Of a stretch of DNA of 64,000 nt, positions 34,136-43,383 are shown one piece after another. The notes beneath the pieces were generated by a model, which saw only the letters and a program-made list of their open reading frames with translations, had not been told where the DNA came from and made no database searches. The position numbers and the translations under genes are program-made. The DNA lies in NCBI RefSeq assembly GCF_003003265.1, contig NZ_PVTL01000006.1, positions 124,001 through 188,000 on the forward strand. The letters are read 5' to 3'. The DNA comes from Glaciihabitans tibetensis. Its GTDB lineage: Bacteria > Actinomycetota > Actinomycetes > Actinomycetales > Microbacteriaceae. Within the stretch, counting starts at the first letter, position 1; every line of letters starts with the position of its first letter.

Positions 34136-35296
34136 GTGAGCGACGACAACTCTGGGGCACAGTCTCCCCGCGACGCACCGAACGCGCCCGCACGAGATGC
34201 CGCGACCTCGCCTGAGCCCGCCGAGACCTCGCCCGAGCATGCGGAGTCCTCCCCGGCCCACGGTGCCGACGACTCTCACGCGGCGGTCGGGTCGAAGTAC
34301 ATCCCGCCCGCTCTCGTGGAGCCGGATGCCGCGGCGCGCGTGATCGCCGCTTCCGCCGTTGCCCAGCGTGCCGCAGCACGTGCCGCCGCCCGCGCCCTCG
34401 CGTCGAACGCACCACCCGCGCACCAGTCCCCGGCTGGCGCAGTGCCGTTCACCTCGCCGGACACGGTGATCGACCGCTCCCAGTACGTGATCGACGCGTC
34501 TACGCCCGCGTCCACGTCGACAAACACGACCCTGGCCCTCGCCTCCGCCGCCGCCCCCACAGTCGCGTACGCGACCGCCCCCGCCACTGCCGCGTCGGAC
34601 GGCTCTCCCCAGAATGGCTCCCCGCAGAACGGCTCCCCCCAGAACGGTTTCGCGCACGGCAGTTTCGCCAACCACGGTGTCGCCAACCACGGTGTCGCCG
34701 ACGACGACCAGAACGCGCAGCCGCGGGTGGTCTACGTGGAAGCGCCCATGCCGCCAGCGAAGCGGAACAACCGCGGAGTCGGCTCGTTGCTCGCCGCGCT
34801 CTCCGCTCTTGCGTTCGCCGCGCTGTTTGCGGTCGTCATCTTTGCCCTGTTCTACCTCACCACCGGACGGGTGGTCACCAACTTCCTTGGTCAGGCGAGT
34901 TTCTTTGTTCCTGTGGTGCTGTATGCGATCGGGTTCGTCGTTCTGGTGCTCATCGCCAACCGGGCGGGCTGGTGGGCTTACGTGCTCGGCAGCATTCCCG
35001 TGGCGCTGTTCACCTACCTCGTGACCATCGGCGTTCTGCTGCTGTTGAGCGATGTGGTGAGCTCGACTCCCGCAGAGGCCAGCGCCGAGTTCGCCCGTGC
35101 GCTCGTCAACCCGCTGGTGATCGCGGCCGGCGTGCTCGCGCGCGAGGTATCTCTCTGGACGGGGCTGGCGATCAGCGCGCGGGGTCGCCGGGTGAAGGTG
35201 CAGAACGCCGAGAGGCAGGCGCAGTTCGAGCGTGATGTGATTGAGCGAGGAACCCGTCATGGCCACACCTCCGCAGCCCCCCGCGCCGCCTCCTAA
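34136..35296 (+). CDS. Membrane protein with long disordered N-terminus, function unknown
   Basis: A 386-residue protein. The first 200 residues are low-complexity, rich in Ala, Pro, Ser and Glu, and hold GSPQN and NHGVA repeats. Four membrane helices follow (around SLLAALSALAFAALFAVVIF, FFVPVVLYAIGFVVLVLIAN, AYVLGSIPVALFTYLVTIGV and ALVNPLVIAAGVLAREVSLW). The C-terminus is a charged cytosolic tail. No family is recognised; proteins of this design occur next to the str operon in related actinobacteria as far as I recall. GTG 34136 has GCGAGGAG at 34121. It overlaps the next gene by 38 bp. Confidence 0.72.
   Translation: MSDDNSGAQSPRDAPNAPARDAATSPEPAETSPEHAESSPAHGADDSHAAVGSKYIPPALVEPDAAARVIAASAVAQRAAARAAARALASNAPPAHQSPAGAVPFTSPDTVIDRSQYVIDASTPASTSTNTTLALASAAAPTVAYATAPATAASDGSPQNGSPQNGSPQNGFAHGSFANHGVANHGVADDDQNAQPRVVYVEAPMPPAKRNNRGVGSLLAALSALAFAALFAVVIFALFYLTTGRVVTNFLGQASFFVPVVLYAIGFVVLVLIANRAGWWAYVLGSIPVALFTYLVTIGVLLLLSDVVSSTPAEASAEFARALVNPLVIAAGVLAREVSLWTGLAISARGRRVKVQNAERQAQFERDVIERGTRHGHTSAAPRAAS
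34611..34690 (+). repeat. 15-bp repeats coding GSPQN and NHGVA pentapeptides
   Basis: Three 15-bp GSPQN units (34611-34655) are followed by two NHGV repeats (about 34669-34698) in the disordered part of the membrane protein. Confidence 0.88.
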
Positions 35297-35741
35297 CCGG
35301 TTTCTGCTTCCCGCGCTGGCCACTGTCGCGTACTTCGCGATGGTGATCGCGACCTTTGGGTTCCTCAGCCTGTTTCTCGGACGGGACGTCATCTCTGACC
35401 CGGAAGCGGGAACGCTGCTCGGGCCGTCCATGGTGCTGGCAGCGGCCCTGGTCACCTTTCGGGCGCTGGTGCGAACTGCGGGGCGGACAACACCGTGGGG
35501 CGCGTCAGCAGCGGCCGTGGCATCCGTCTTCGTGATTATGATCCTGGTCGGAGGTCTCGGGTTCGCCTGGGCACAGGGGGAGCCGGTGTGGCTGCTGATC
35601 TATGCGGCGCAGCAGGCGAGCAGCCCGTTTGTGATCGCGGCAGCCCTGCTGTCGGGCGCGATAGTTCTTTCGCTCTGGGCGGTGTCGTCACGCCCGCCGG
35701 GCGACGGCCGTGGTATTGACCGCGGAGAGCCGCAAGGCTAG
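35259..35741 (+). CDS. Four-helix membrane protein, function unknown
   Basis: A 160-residue membrane protein. After a Pro-rich start (MATPPQPPAPPPNR) come four helices (LLPALATVAYFAMVIATFGF, GPSMVLAAALVTFRALV, AAAVASVFVIMILVGGLGFA and FVIAAALLSGAIVLSLWAV). ATG 35259 with GCGAGG at 35245 is chosen over an in-frame TTG at 35241. It overlaps the previous gene, which suggests coupled translation. Its stop codon TAG (35739-35741) is also the first half of the str operon -10 hexamer. I recognise no named domain. Confidence 0.72.
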   Translation: MATPPQPPAPPPNRFLLPALATVAYFAMVIATFGFLSLFLGRDVISDPEAGTLLGPSMVLAAALVTFRALVRTAGRTTPWGASAAAVASVFVIMILVGGLGFAWAQGEPVWLLIYAAQQASSPFVIAAALLSGAIVLSLWAVSSRPPGDGRGIDRGEPQG

Positions 35742-35744
35742 TAT
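35716..35744 (+). promoter_or_regulatory. str operon promoter, overlapping the upstream stop codon
   Basis: -35 TTGACC (35716-35721), a 17-bp spacer and -10 TAGTAT (35739-35744) form a near-consensus promoter. The start is predicted near 35751, giving a leader of about 260 nt to rpsL. The leader (35752-36009) holds no gene. Confidence 0.82.
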
Positions 35745-36009
35745 TACTTGGGTGTGCGCTTTGTCGTGCGCCTGCATTGTGCCCCTGTGAATCTGATTGT
35801 TGACTCACATGCGCTGCAGGTCTGACCACGCCATACACGCTGGGTTTGTTCCTTCCGGAACAGCCCCCACGGCATACCAGCCAGGGCCCGAACGTTTGTG
35901 TCCCGCGGTTGGTCCAGATGAACTCGTTGTGCGTCAGTACGTTGGCGCGAAGCGAATGCGAATTAGTAGCAAGCAGCTGTCACCGTGCAGTAAATACAAG
36001 GAGTACGTA

Positions 36010-36384
36010 GTGCCAACCATTCAGCAGTTGGTCCGTAAGGGCCGCAGCCCGAAGGTCACAAAGTCCAAGACACCGGCCCTCAAGAACAACCCGCAGCAGC
36101 GCGGCGTGTGCACCCGCGTGTACACGACCACCCCGAAGAAGCCGAACTCGGCTCTCCGTAAGGTCGCTCGCGTCAAGTTGTCGAACGGCACCGAGGTCAC
36201 CGCATACATTCCCGGCGAGGGCCACAACCTCCAGGAGCACTCGATGGTGCTCGTGCGCGGCGGTCGTGTGAAAGACCTCCCCGGTGTTCGTTACAAGATC
36301 GTTCGTGGCGCGCTGGACACCCAGGCAGTCAAGAACCGCAAGCAGGCTCGCAGCCGGTACGGCGCGAAGATGGAGAAGAAGTAA
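36010..36384 (+). CDS. rpsL: 30S ribosomal protein S12
   Basis: S12, 124 residues, normal length. The streptomycin-relevant loop reads [12 protein letters not shown] and the second site [14 protein letters not shown], both wild type, so no target resistance to streptomycin is predicted. S12 lies at the decoding centre. The start is GTG 36010 with AAGGAG at about 35998-36003; the frame is open upstream but unsupported. It is the first gene of rpsL-rpsG-fusA-tuf and its TAATG stop overlaps rpsG. Confidence 0.98.
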   Translation: MPTIQQLVRKGRSPKVTKSKTPALKNNPQQRGVCTRVYTTTPKKPNSALRKVARVKLSNGTEVTAYIPGEGHNLQEHSMVLVRGGRVKDLPGVRYKIVRGALDTQAVKNRKQARSRYGAKMEKK

Positions 36385-36854
36385 TGCCTCGCAAGGGACC
36401 AGCACCCAAGCGCCCGGTCGTAGCAGATCCGGTTTACGGCGCTCCGATCGTCAGCCAGCTCGTTAACAAGATTCTCCTCGATGGCAAGAAGGGCCTTGCC
36501 GAGCGCATCGTCTACGGCGCCCTCGAAGGTGTCTCCGCCAAGAACGGCGCGGATGCCGTTGTCACCTTGAAGAAGGCCCTCGACAACGTCCGTCCGACCC
36601 TCGAGGTCAAGTCTCGCCGCGTTGGTGGCTCGACGTACCAGGTGCCGGTTGAGGTCAAGCCGCACCGCGCGAACACGCTCGCGCTGCGTTGGCTCACCAG
36701 CTACGCCAAGGCTCGCCGCGAGAAGACGATGACCGAGCGTCTCACCAACGAGATTCTCGACGCGTCGAACGGTCTTGGAGCCGCTGTGAAGCGTCGCGAA
36801 GACACCCACAAGATGGCCGAGTCGAACAAGGCCTTCGCGCACTACCGCTGGTAG
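36384..36854 (+). CDS. rpsG: 30S ribosomal protein S7
   Basis: S7, 156 residues, standard length. It starts [20 protein letters not shown] and ends [12 protein letters not shown]. It nucleates the 30S head by binding 16S rRNA and in many bacteria represses its own operon. The ATG overlaps the rpsL stop by one base. A 168-bp structured spacer separates it from fusA. Confidence 0.98.
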   Translation: MPRKGPAPKRPVVADPVYGAPIVSQLVNKILLDGKKGLAERIVYGALEGVSAKNGADAVVTLKKALDNVRPTLEVKSRRVGGSTYQVPVEVKPHRANTLALRWLTSYAKARREKTMTERLTNEILDASNGLGAAVKRREDTHKMAESNKAFAHYRW

Positions 36855-36863
36855 TTAGCTCCC

Positions 36864-36992
36864 GCTGGTTGGGCAAGACACACCGTGCTCGTAGAGTGAC
36901 TGTGCTCGTAAAGAGCATGTGCTCGTTATGAACACGGGCGTCTGTGCCGCAACATAGTTTCGGCGCGGCCCCTCGGGACCTGCCCAACCAGC
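36864..36992 (+). promoter_or_regulatory. Structured rpsG-fusA spacer closed by a 12-bp helix
   Basis: GCTGGTTGGGCA (36864-36875) pairs perfectly with TGCCCAACCAGC (36981-36992) across 105 nt. Inside lie three 17-bp GTGCTCGT repeats (36885-36935) and a second partial helix (AGACACACCGTG with CACGGGCGTCT). The closing arm ends about 18 nt before the fusA ribosome site. Confidence 0.6.
36885..36935 (+). repeat. Three 17-bp repeats in the fusA leader
   Basis: GTGCTCGTAGAGTGACT, GTGCTCGTAAAGAGCAT and GTGCTCGTTATGAACAC stand in tandem (36885-36901, 36902-36918, 36919-36935) inside the loop of the closing helix. Confidence 0.85.
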
Positions 36993-37022
36993 CTTCACTC
37001 TTAACCCTTTCGGAGGAAATCC

Positions 37023-39137
37023 GTGGCACAAGACGTGCTCACCGACCTGAACAAGGTCCGCAACATCGGCATCATGGCCCACATCGATGCCGGCAAGACC
37101 ACCACGACTGAGCGCATCCTGTTCTACACGGGTATCACTCACAAGATCGGTGAAGTTCACGATGGCGCAGCCACCATGGACTGGATGGCGCAGGAGCAGG
37201 AACGTGGCATCACGATCACCTCTGCCGCGACGACCTGTTTCTGGAACAACCACCAGATCAACATCATCGACACACCCGGTCACGTTGACTTCACGGTCGA
37301 GGTGGAGCGTTCGCTCCGCGTCCTCGATGGTGCCGTCGCCGTGTTCGACGGCAAGGAGGGCGTTGAGCCCCAGTCCGAGACCGTCTGGCGCCAGGCCGAC
37401 AAGTACGACGTCCCCCGCATTTGCTTCGTCAACAAGATGGACAAGCTCGGCGCGGACTTCTACTTCACCGTCGAGACCATCGTCAAGCGCCTTGGTGCCC
37501 GTCCGCTGGTCATCCAGCTGCCGATCGGTTTCGAGAACACCTTCGAGGGCGTTGTCGACCTGGTCGAGATGCGCGCGCTGACCTGGCGCGGAGACTCCAA
37601 GGGTGACGTTGAGCTCGGTGCCAAGTACGAGATCGAGCCCATCCCGGAAGACCTCGTCGAAAAGGCCAACGAGTACCGCCAGGTGCTGCTCGAGACCGTC
37701 GCAGAAACTGACGACGCGCTGCTCGAGAAGTTCTTCGCGGGTGAAGCGCTCACCGTCGCCGAGATCAAGGCCGCCATCCGCAAGATGACGGTCAACTCGG
37801 AGATCTACCCGGTGCTCTGTGGCTCCGCGTTCAAGAACCGCGGCGTCCAGCCGATGCTTGACGCCGTCATCGACTACCTGCCGAGCCCGCTCGACGTGCC
37901 GGCAACCGAAGGCCGCGACGTTCGCGACGAAGAGAAGATCATTGAGCGTCACCCCGACGCGACCGAGCCCTTCGCGGCTCTCGCGTTCAAGGTTGCCGTC
38001 CACCCGTTCTTCGGTCGTCTCACCTACGTTCGTGTCTACTCGGGCGCAGTCGACTCCGGAGCCCAGGTCATCAACGCGACCAAGGGCAAGAAGGAGCGCA
38101 TCGGCAAGATCTTCCAGATGCACGCGAACAAGGAGAACCCGGTCGCCGCAATGAGCGCCGGGCACATCTACGCGGTCATCGGCCTCAAGGACACCACCAC
38201 CGGTGACACGCTCTCCGACCCGCAGAACCAGGTTGTTCTCGAGTCGATGACGTTCCCGGAGCCCGTGATCGAGGTCGCGATCGAGCCGAAGACGAAGCAG
38301 GACCAGGAAAAGCTGGGCCTCGCCATTCAGAAGCTCGCCGAAGAAGACCCGACGTTCCGCACCGAGCACAACCAGGACACCGGCCAGACCACGATCAAGG
38401 GAATGGGCGAGCTTCACCTCGACATCCTCGTTGACCGTATGAAGCGCGAGTTCGGCGTTGAGGCCAACGTTGGTAAGCCGCAGGTTGCCTACCGCGAGAC
38501 GATCCGCCGCATTGTGCCGAAGCACGACTTCACGCACAAGAAGCAGACCGGTGGTTCCGGCCAGTTCGCCAAGATTCAGATCTCCATCGAGCCGCTGGAA
38601 GTCACGGCCGAGAAGACCTACGAATTTGAGAACAAGGTCACCGGTGGCCGCGTTCCCCGCGAGTACATCCCCTCGGTTGACGCTGGAATTCAGGACGCAC
38701 TGCACGTTGGTGTCCTGGCCGGCTACCCGATGGTGGGCGTCAAGGCACTTCTGCTTGACGGTGCCGCGCACGACGTCGACTCCTCGGAGATGGCGTTCAA
38801 GATTGCCGGATCGATGGCTTTCAAGGAAGCCGCTCGCATGGCACAACCCGTTCTGCTCGAGCCGCTGATGGCTGTCGAGGTGCGTACCCCTGAGGAATAC
38901 ATGGGCGACGTCATCGGCGACATCAACTCGCGACGCGGTCAGATCCAGAGCATGGATGACGCGACTGGCGTCAAGGTCATCCGCGCAAACGTGCCGCTGT
39001 CGGAGATGTTCGGATACGTGGGTGACCTGAGGTCGAAGACCTCTGGCCGCGCCGTGTATTCGATGACCTTCGAGTCGTACGCTGAGGTCCCGAGAGCTGT
39101 TGCCGACGAGATCATCCAGAAGAACAAGGGCGAATAG
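37023..39137 (+). CDS. fusA: Elongation factor G
   Basis: EF-G, 704 residues, the canonical translocase. GTPase motifs are [15 protein letters not shown] (P loop), RGITITSA (switch I), DTPGHVDF (G3) and [10 protein letters not shown] (G4). Domain IV (VAYRETIRR and GGSGQFAKI) and a C-terminal domain V ([17 protein letters not shown]) complete it. GTG 37023 is preceded by CGGAGG. The upstream spacer is strongly folded. It is a single standard copy with no known fusidic acid change evident by eye. Confidence 0.98.
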   Translation: MAQDVLTDLNKVRNIGIMAHIDAGKTTTTERILFYTGITHKIGEVHDGAATMDWMAQEQERGITITSAATTCFWNNHQINIIDTPGHVDFTVEVERSLRVLDGAVAVFDGKEGVEPQSETVWRQADKYDVPRICFVNKMDKLGADFYFTVETIVKRLGARPLVIQLPIGFENTFEGVVDLVEMRALTWRGDSKGDVELGAKYEIEPIPEDLVEKANEYRQVLLETVAETDDALLEKFFAGEALTVAEIKAAIRKMTVNSEIYPVLCGSAFKNRGVQPMLDAVIDYLPSPLDVPATEGRDVRDEEKIIERHPDATEPFAALAFKVAVHPFFGRLTYVRVYSGAVDSGAQVINATKGKKERIGKIFQMHANKENPVAAMSAGHIYAVIGLKDTTTGDTLSDPQNQVVLESMTFPEPVIEVAIEPKTKQDQEKLGLAIQKLAEEDPTFRTEHNQDTGQTTIKGMGELHLDILVDRMKREFGVEANVGKPQVAYRETIRRIVPKHDFTHKKQTGGSGQFAKIQISIEPLEVTAEKTYEFENKVTGGRVPREYIPSVDAGIQDALHVGVLAGYPMVGVKALLLDGAAHDVDSSEMAFKIAGSMAFKEAARMAQPVLLEPLMAVEVRTPEEYMGDVIGDINSRRGQIQSMDDATGVKVIRANVPLSEMFGYVGDLRSKTSGRAVYSMTFESYAEVPRAVADEIIQKNKGE

Positions 39138-39193
39138 CACCCTGACACGAAGGCTCACCGAGCCCGAGTAACATAACAACACACCAATTCCGT

Positions 39194-39228
39194 GAAGCGT
39201 GCGGTTGAGAACCTCAACCGCACGCTTC
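39194..39228 (+). promoter_or_regulatory. 16-bp hairpin between fusA and tuf
   Basis: A perfect 16-bp stem (39194-39209 with 39213-39228) has a 3-nt AAC loop, with no T tract. It ends 13 bp before the tuf ribosome site (GAGGAGG at 39242). It could be a partial terminator or an mRNA end that lets tuf accumulate independently. Confidence 0.75.
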
Positions 39229-39255
39229 GCACCAGAGTCCTGAGGAGGACCCACA

Positions 39256-40449
39256 GTGGCCAAGGCCAAGTTCGAGCGGACTAAGCCGCACGTAAACATC
39301 GGAACGATCGGTCACGTTGACCACGGAAAGACCACGCTCACCGCAGCGATCTCCAAGGTCCTCGCCGACAAGTTCCCTTCCGCTACCAACGTTCAGCGCG
39401 ACTTCGCGTCGATCGACTCTGCTCCTGAAGAGCGCCAGCGCGGAATTACCATCAACATCTCGCACGTCGAGTACGAGACCGAGAAGCGCCACTACGCACA
39501 CGTAGACGCCCCCGGCCACGCTGACTACATCAAGAACATGATCACCGGTGCTGCTCAGATGGACGGTGCAATCCTCGTGGTTGCAGCGACCGACGGCCCG
39601 ATGGCTCAGACCCGTGAGCACGTTCTGCTCGCGAAGCAGGTCGGCGTGCCGTACCTGCTCGTCGCGCTGAACAAGTCCGACATGGTTGATGACGAAGAAA
39701 TCCTTGAGCTCGTTGAGCTCGAGGTTCGCGAGCTGCTCTCCAGCCAGGACTTCGATGGCGACAACGCTCCCGTTGTTCGCGTCTCGGGCCTCAAGGCTCT
39801 CGAGGGCGACGAGAAGTGGGTCGACTCGATCCTCGAGCTCATGGCCGCCGTTGACGAGTCCGTGCCGGACCCGATCCGCGACAAGGACAAGCCGTTCTTG
39901 ATGCCGATCGAGGACGTCTTCACGATCACCGGTCGTGGAACCGTCGTTACGGGCCGCGCCGAGCGTGGAACCCTCGCACTCAACTCCGAGGTCGAAATCG
40001 TTGGCATCCGCCCGACGCAGAAAACCATCGTCACGGGTATCGAGATGTTCCACAAGCAGCTCGACGAGGCTTGGGCCGGCGAGAACTGTGGTCTGCTCCT
40101 CCGTGGAACCAAGCGTGAAGACGTTGAGCGTGGCCAGGTTGTTGTCAAGCCGGGCTCCGTTACTCCTCACACGAACTTCGAGGGAACCGCGTACATCCTT
40201 TCCAAGGAAGAGGGCGGCCGTCACAACCCGTTCTACGCGAACTACCGCCCGCAGTTCTACTTCCGCACCACCGACGTCACCGGCGTCATCACGCTGCCCG
40301 AGGGCACCGAGATGGTAATGCCCGGCGACACGACTGGTATGACCGTTGAGCTCATTCAGCCCATCGCCATGGAAGAGGGCCTCGGCTACGCGATCCGTGA
40401 GGGTGGCCGCACCGTCGGCGCCGGCACGGTGACCAAGGTTCTGAAGTAA
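39256..40449 (+). CDS. tuf: Elongation factor Tu
   Basis: EF-Tu, 397 residues. It has GHVDHGKTT (P loop), [14 protein letters not shown] (switch I), DAPGHADY (G3), NKSD (G4) and the domain II/III sequence through to [10 protein letters not shown]. It delivers aminoacyl-tRNA to the ribosome. Kirromycin-site residues are not obviously altered. GTG 39256 with GAGGAGG seven bases upstream. It ends the str operon before a classic terminator. Confidence 0.99.
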   Translation: MAKAKFERTKPHVNIGTIGHVDHGKTTLTAAISKVLADKFPSATNVQRDFASIDSAPEERQRGITINISHVEYETEKRHYAHVDAPGHADYIKNMITGAAQMDGAILVVAATDGPMAQTREHVLLAKQVGVPYLLVALNKSDMVDDEEILELVELEVRELLSSQDFDGDNAPVVRVSGLKALEGDEKWVDSILELMAAVDESVPDPIRDKDKPFLMPIEDVFTITGRGTVVTGRAERGTLALNSEVEIVGIRPTQKTIVTGIEMFHKQLDEAWAGENCGLLLRGTKREDVERGQVVVKPGSVTPHTNFEGTAYILSKEEGGRHNPFYANYRPQFYFRTTDVTGVITLPEGTEMVMPGDTTGMTVELIQPIAMEEGLGYAIREGGRTVGAGTVTKVLK

Positions 40450-40523
40450 CCTCTGCACCACCGCACCATCCGCGCAGCAGCTGAACCGGCCTTCTGGCCC
40501 GACAGCATCTGAGTAGCGACCGA

Positions 40524-40556
40524 GGGGTCGAGTCCACACGGACTCGGCCCCTTTTT
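40524..40556 (+). terminator. str operon terminator
   Basis: A 12-bp stem (40524-40535 with 40540-40551, one G-T pair) with an ACAC loop is followed by five T residues (40552-40556). It is the only terminator in the window with a proper T tract. Confidence 0.93.
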
Positions 40557-40655
40557 CGTGCCCGAGGGCCAGGGCGCGCATGGGCCGCCCCACCATGGGG
40601 CCATCGCGTCCCGGATAGGGTATTGCGCTCAGGCGAGCGTGGTAATTGTGTGTAC

Positions 40656-41624
40656 ATGCCTCGACTTCGCCGCAGCGACTCGTCATCTCCCGGTGTGCAC
40701 CGGGTGCGGGCGGGACGCGGTTTCACCTACCGTGACCCCCGCGGGGGAACCGTCACCGATCCCGAGCTGCGAGCCCGATTCGAGTCCCTCGGGATTCCGC
40801 CGGCGTGGACCGACGTGTGGATCGCCCCGTTCGCGAACGGTCACATCCAGGCGACGGGCGTCGACGCGGCCGGACGACGGCAGTACATCTACCACCCGAC
40901 CTGGCGCGAGCAGAAGGACCGGATCAAGTACGATCGCGCTCTCGCTCTGGCCGAATCACTCCCCACCGCGAGGCGTCGAGTCACGATGGACCTTCGCCAG
41001 GAACAGCCCACCCGGGAGCGGGCCCTTGCGGCGGGATTCCGGATGCTGGATACCGGAAGCCTCCGCGTCGGGTCCGAGCGTTACGCCGAGGCCAACGGCA
41101 GCATCGGCCTCACCACGCTGCTGTGCGCGCACGCCACCGTGTCCGGAGACACGGTACAGCTACGCTTTCCGGCCAAGAGCGGGCAGGCCTGGGACAGCGA
41201 CATCACCGACCCGGATCTGGCCCGCGTGGTGCGCGGCCTGAAGCGCCGGGGAGCCAACGCGCGGCTGCTCGCCTACCGGGCAGACAACGGGTGGCACCCG
41301 GTGTCCGCGGTGGAGATCAACGAGTACGTGCGCGAACGCACCGGGGGCGAGTTCAGCGCGAAGGACTTCCGCACGCTCCACGGCACCGTGGCCGCCGCGG
41401 TCAGCCTCGCCAAGCACGGGCCGGCCGCCACCAAAACGGCACGGCAGCGTGCGATCTCGCAAGCTGTGCGCGAGGCCGCTGCCGAGCTCAGCAACACTCC
41501 GGCGATCGCCCGATCGAGTTACGTGGATCCGCGCGTGATCGACCACTTCACACACGGCCGCACGCTGGACCCGAACCGGATCCACGCCGCCGAGAGCGAA
41601 CTGCGCGTGCTGCTCTTCGAATGA
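40656..41624 (+). CDS. DNA topoisomerase IB
   Basis: A 322-residue eukaryotic/poxvirus-type topoisomerase I. It has the N-terminal beta domain (RGFTYRDPRGGTV, then IPPAWTDVWIAP) and the catalytic domain with R137 (SLRVGSERY), K174 (RFPAKSG), R239 (KDFRTLHG) and nucleophile Y289 in SSYVDPRVI. It relaxes supercoils through a 3'-phosphotyrosine link. ATG 40656 is chosen by similarity; no ribosome site is seen. The stop overlaps an out-of-place ATG 41621, but the small protein that follows is better started at 41699. Confidence 0.93.
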   Translation: MPRLRRSDSSSPGVHRVRAGRGFTYRDPRGGTVTDPELRARFESLGIPPAWTDVWIAPFANGHIQATGVDAAGRRQYIYHPTWREQKDRIKYDRALALAESLPTARRRVTMDLRQEQPTRERALAAGFRMLDTGSLRVGSERYAEANGSIGLTTLLCAHATVSGDTVQLRFPAKSGQAWDSDITDPDLARVVRGLKRRGANARLLAYRADNGWHPVSAVEINEYVRERTGGEFSAKDFRTLHGTVAAAVSLAKHGPAATKTARQRAISQAVREAAAELSNTPAIARSSYVDPRVIDHFTHGRTLDPNRIHAAESELRVLLFE

Positions 41625-41698
41625 CCGCCTACCATTTAACCCAGCACGATTCGAAAACCACGCACGATTCAGAACCTCAACCCGATGGGAGCACGACC

Positions 41699-41911
41699 AT
41701 GGCAGGCTTCGGCGACATGATGAAGAAGGCACAGAATCTGCTGGGCGACGAGAAGGTGCAGAAGCACCTCAAGAGCGAAAAGGCCGAGGGCATCAGTGAC
41801 ACCGTCCTCGACCGCGCGAGTGATATCGCGAAGAAGGTCTCCGGAGGCAAGCACAACGACAAAATAGACGGTGCACGCGACCAGGCCGACAAGCGTCTCG
41901 GCAACGAGTGA
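41699..41911 (+). CDS. MT0933-like small antitoxin-type protein
   Basis: A 70-residue, charged helical protein: MAGFGDMMKKAQNLLGDEKV and the end KIDGARDQADKRLGNE. This pattern matches the MT0933/Rv0909-like antitoxin family of actinobacteria, which is annotated as an antitoxin without a firm partner here. No toxin gene is adjacent. ATG 41699 has GGGAG at 41687. A longer frame from 41621 overlaps the topoisomerase stop but adds only residues without conservation. It may be a stress or DNA-associated small protein. Confidence 0.72.
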   Translation: MAGFGDMMKKAQNLLGDEKVQKHLKSEKAEGISDTVLDRASDIAKKVSGGKHNDKIDGARDQADKRLGNE

Positions 41912-41987
41912 CAGTGGTCTCGCACCGGTAGTCTCGATACGGATGCCGCCGGGCAATCACCATCCCGCCCGACGAAAGGCTCCGCAC

Positions 41988-42653
41988 GTGCACAGAAGCT
42001 ACACCGCAGGTCTGCTCCTGCTGACCGCGTCTACGGGCGCTATCGACGCCGTCAGCTACCTGGCTCTGGACCGGGTGTTCACCGGAAACATGACCGGCAA
42101 CGTGCTGTTCATCGGATTCGCCCTCGTCGGGGTCGCTGGCATCCCGCTGCTGAACAACATCATCGCCCTGCTCGGCTTCGTTGTGGGATCGATCGTCAGC
42201 GGCCGGATCGTGGGTCGCGGTCACCAGGAGAAGCTGCCGCTGGCCTCGGCCTGGGTGCTTCTCGTCGGTGGAGCGCTCGCGATCGGGCTGGGCATCTTCT
42301 GGACCGTTCTCGGCGACCTGCCCCATCTCGCCATCCTGGTGATCACCTTCCTCCTCGCCGTCGTCATGGGCGGCCAGGTGTCCGCCGTCAAACCGGTCGG
42401 CAACAGCGACATCACCACGATCGTGGTGACCAACACCCTCGCGAATCTCGCCCGCGACAGCCGTCTGGGCGGCGGCAAGGGGCAGGCCTGGGTGCACCGC
42501 CTGCTCGCGGTTGTCATGATGGGTCTTGGCGCGGCACTCGGCGCCTGGGTGATCACCATCTGGGGCGGCCCCTGGGCCCTTTTTGCGGCCGCGCTGATCT
42601 ATGTCGCTGGCGCCGTCACACTCATCATCGCGGGGCGTCGCAAGCTCATTTAG
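41988..42653 (+). CDS. DUF1275 (YoaK-like) membrane protein
   Basis: A 221-residue polytopic protein of the DUF1275 family. The family signature is GAIDAVSYLALDRVFTGNMT followed by GNVLF. Six or seven membrane helices are spread over the length, with a mid-protein GGQVSAVKPVGNSDITTIVV segment. The transport role of the family is unproven. GTG 41988 has GAAAGG 8 bases upstream. The frame is open further 5' but without conserved content. Confidence 0.87.
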   Translation: MHRSYTAGLLLLTASTGAIDAVSYLALDRVFTGNMTGNVLFIGFALVGVAGIPLLNNIIALLGFVVGSIVSGRIVGRGHQEKLPLASAWVLLVGGALAIGLGIFWTVLGDLPHLAILVITFLLAVVMGGQVSAVKPVGNSDITTIVVTNTLANLARDSRLGGGKGQAWVHRLLAVVMMGLGAALGAWVITIWGGPWALFAAALIYVAGAVTLIIAGRRKLI

Positions 42654-42696
42654 GGCGGATGCTGCATCCGCTCGCCCCGCCTTCGAAGAGCACCCC

Positions 42697-42774
42697 GTGG
42701 CCAAGCAGAACACCGCCCCGCAGCGCGACACGCCCGGGTTGCAGCAATGCCCGGAGTGTGGCAAACTCGTCTAG
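42697..42774 (+). CDS. Possible 25-residue CxxC microprotein
   Basis: A short frame starting GTG 42697 and ending TAG 42772-42774 codes MAKQNTAPQRDTPGLQQCPE followed by CGKLV. The single CPEC pair looks like half a zinc ribbon. It lies after the DUF1275 gene and before the S10 leader. No ribosome site is clear, and it could be a remnant or coincidental; its 3' end overlaps a possible S10 operon promoter. Confidence 0.3.
   Translation: MAKQNTAPQRDTPGLQQCPECGKLV
42739..42767 (+). promoter_or_regulatory. Possible S10 operon promoter
   Basis: TTGCAG (42739-42744), a 17-bp spacer and CAAACT (42762-42767) could be a promoter with a leader of about 285 nt to rpsJ. The -10 is weak. A second TTGACA at 42954-42959 lacks a matching -10. 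Confidence 0.35.
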
Positions 42775-43059
42775 TTCAACATTTCGCCACTACGCGTGTG
42801 CGAATCACCACCAGGCAGTGCATAGACCGACGTCCGTTCCAGTGGAACACAGGCGTTGTTGATCTAGGCCGCGGGGGGAAGAACACGGATTACCCACTCC
42901 CGAACACAGTTCAGAACACGCATGTGCTCTTGCGGGGTGGGGAACCCCAGTACTTGACAGATAAACAGTGGTGCAAACAGCAGAAGTGCTGGGCTTACCA
43001 AGCATCCAATAGTTGTGCGCAAGCACAGACCACGATGCATTAGAGAGAGAGAGTCAGAC
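42775..43059 (+). promoter_or_regulatory. S10 operon leader
   Basis: These 285 bp have no gene. Two stable small hairpins are visible: GGGGT/ACCCC (42934-42938 with 42944-42948) and TGTGC/GCACA with a GCAA tetraloop (43014-43018 with 43023-43027), 32 bp before rpsJ. Ribosomal protein L4 or another product may act here as in other bacteria, but no known leader structure is recognisable. Confidence 0.45.
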
Positions 43060-43368
43060 ATGGCGGGACAAAAGATCCGCATTCGACTTAAGTCGTATGA
43101 CCACGAGGTCATCGATAGCTCGGCGCGCAAGATCGTCGACACGGTAACCCGCGCGGGTGCCACGGTAGTTGGCCCGGTGCCGCTTCCGACCGAGAAGAAC
43201 ATCATCGTTGTGATCCGTTCTCCTCACAAGTACAAGGACAGCCGCGAGCACTTTGAGAAGCGCACCCACAAGCGTCTGATCGACATCATTGACCCGACGC
43301 CGAAGGCCGTCGACTCGCTTATGCGTCTCGACCTTCCCGCCGATGTCAACATCGAGATCAAGCTCTAG
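43060..43368 (+). CDS. rpsJ: 30S ribosomal protein S10
   Basis: S10, 102 residues, standard ([20 protein letters not shown] at the start). It binds the 30S head and NusB, so it also serves antitermination. ATG 43060 follows a GAGAGAGAG stretch acting as ribosome site. It is the first gene of the S10-spc supercluster. Confidence 0.98.
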   Translation: MAGQKIRIRLKSYDHEVIDSSARKIVDTVTRAGATVVGPVPLPTEKNIIVVIRSPHKYKDSREHFEKRTHKRLIDIIDPTPKAVDSLMRLDLPADVNIEIKL

Positions 43369-43383
43369 GCCGAGGAGGAAACC

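Noticed and set aside
41621..41698. 5' extension of the MT0933-like gene from ATG 41621
   Set aside because: It would overlap the topoisomerase stop attractively, but the family begins near MAGFGDMMKK at 41699 and that ATG has GGGAG upstream.
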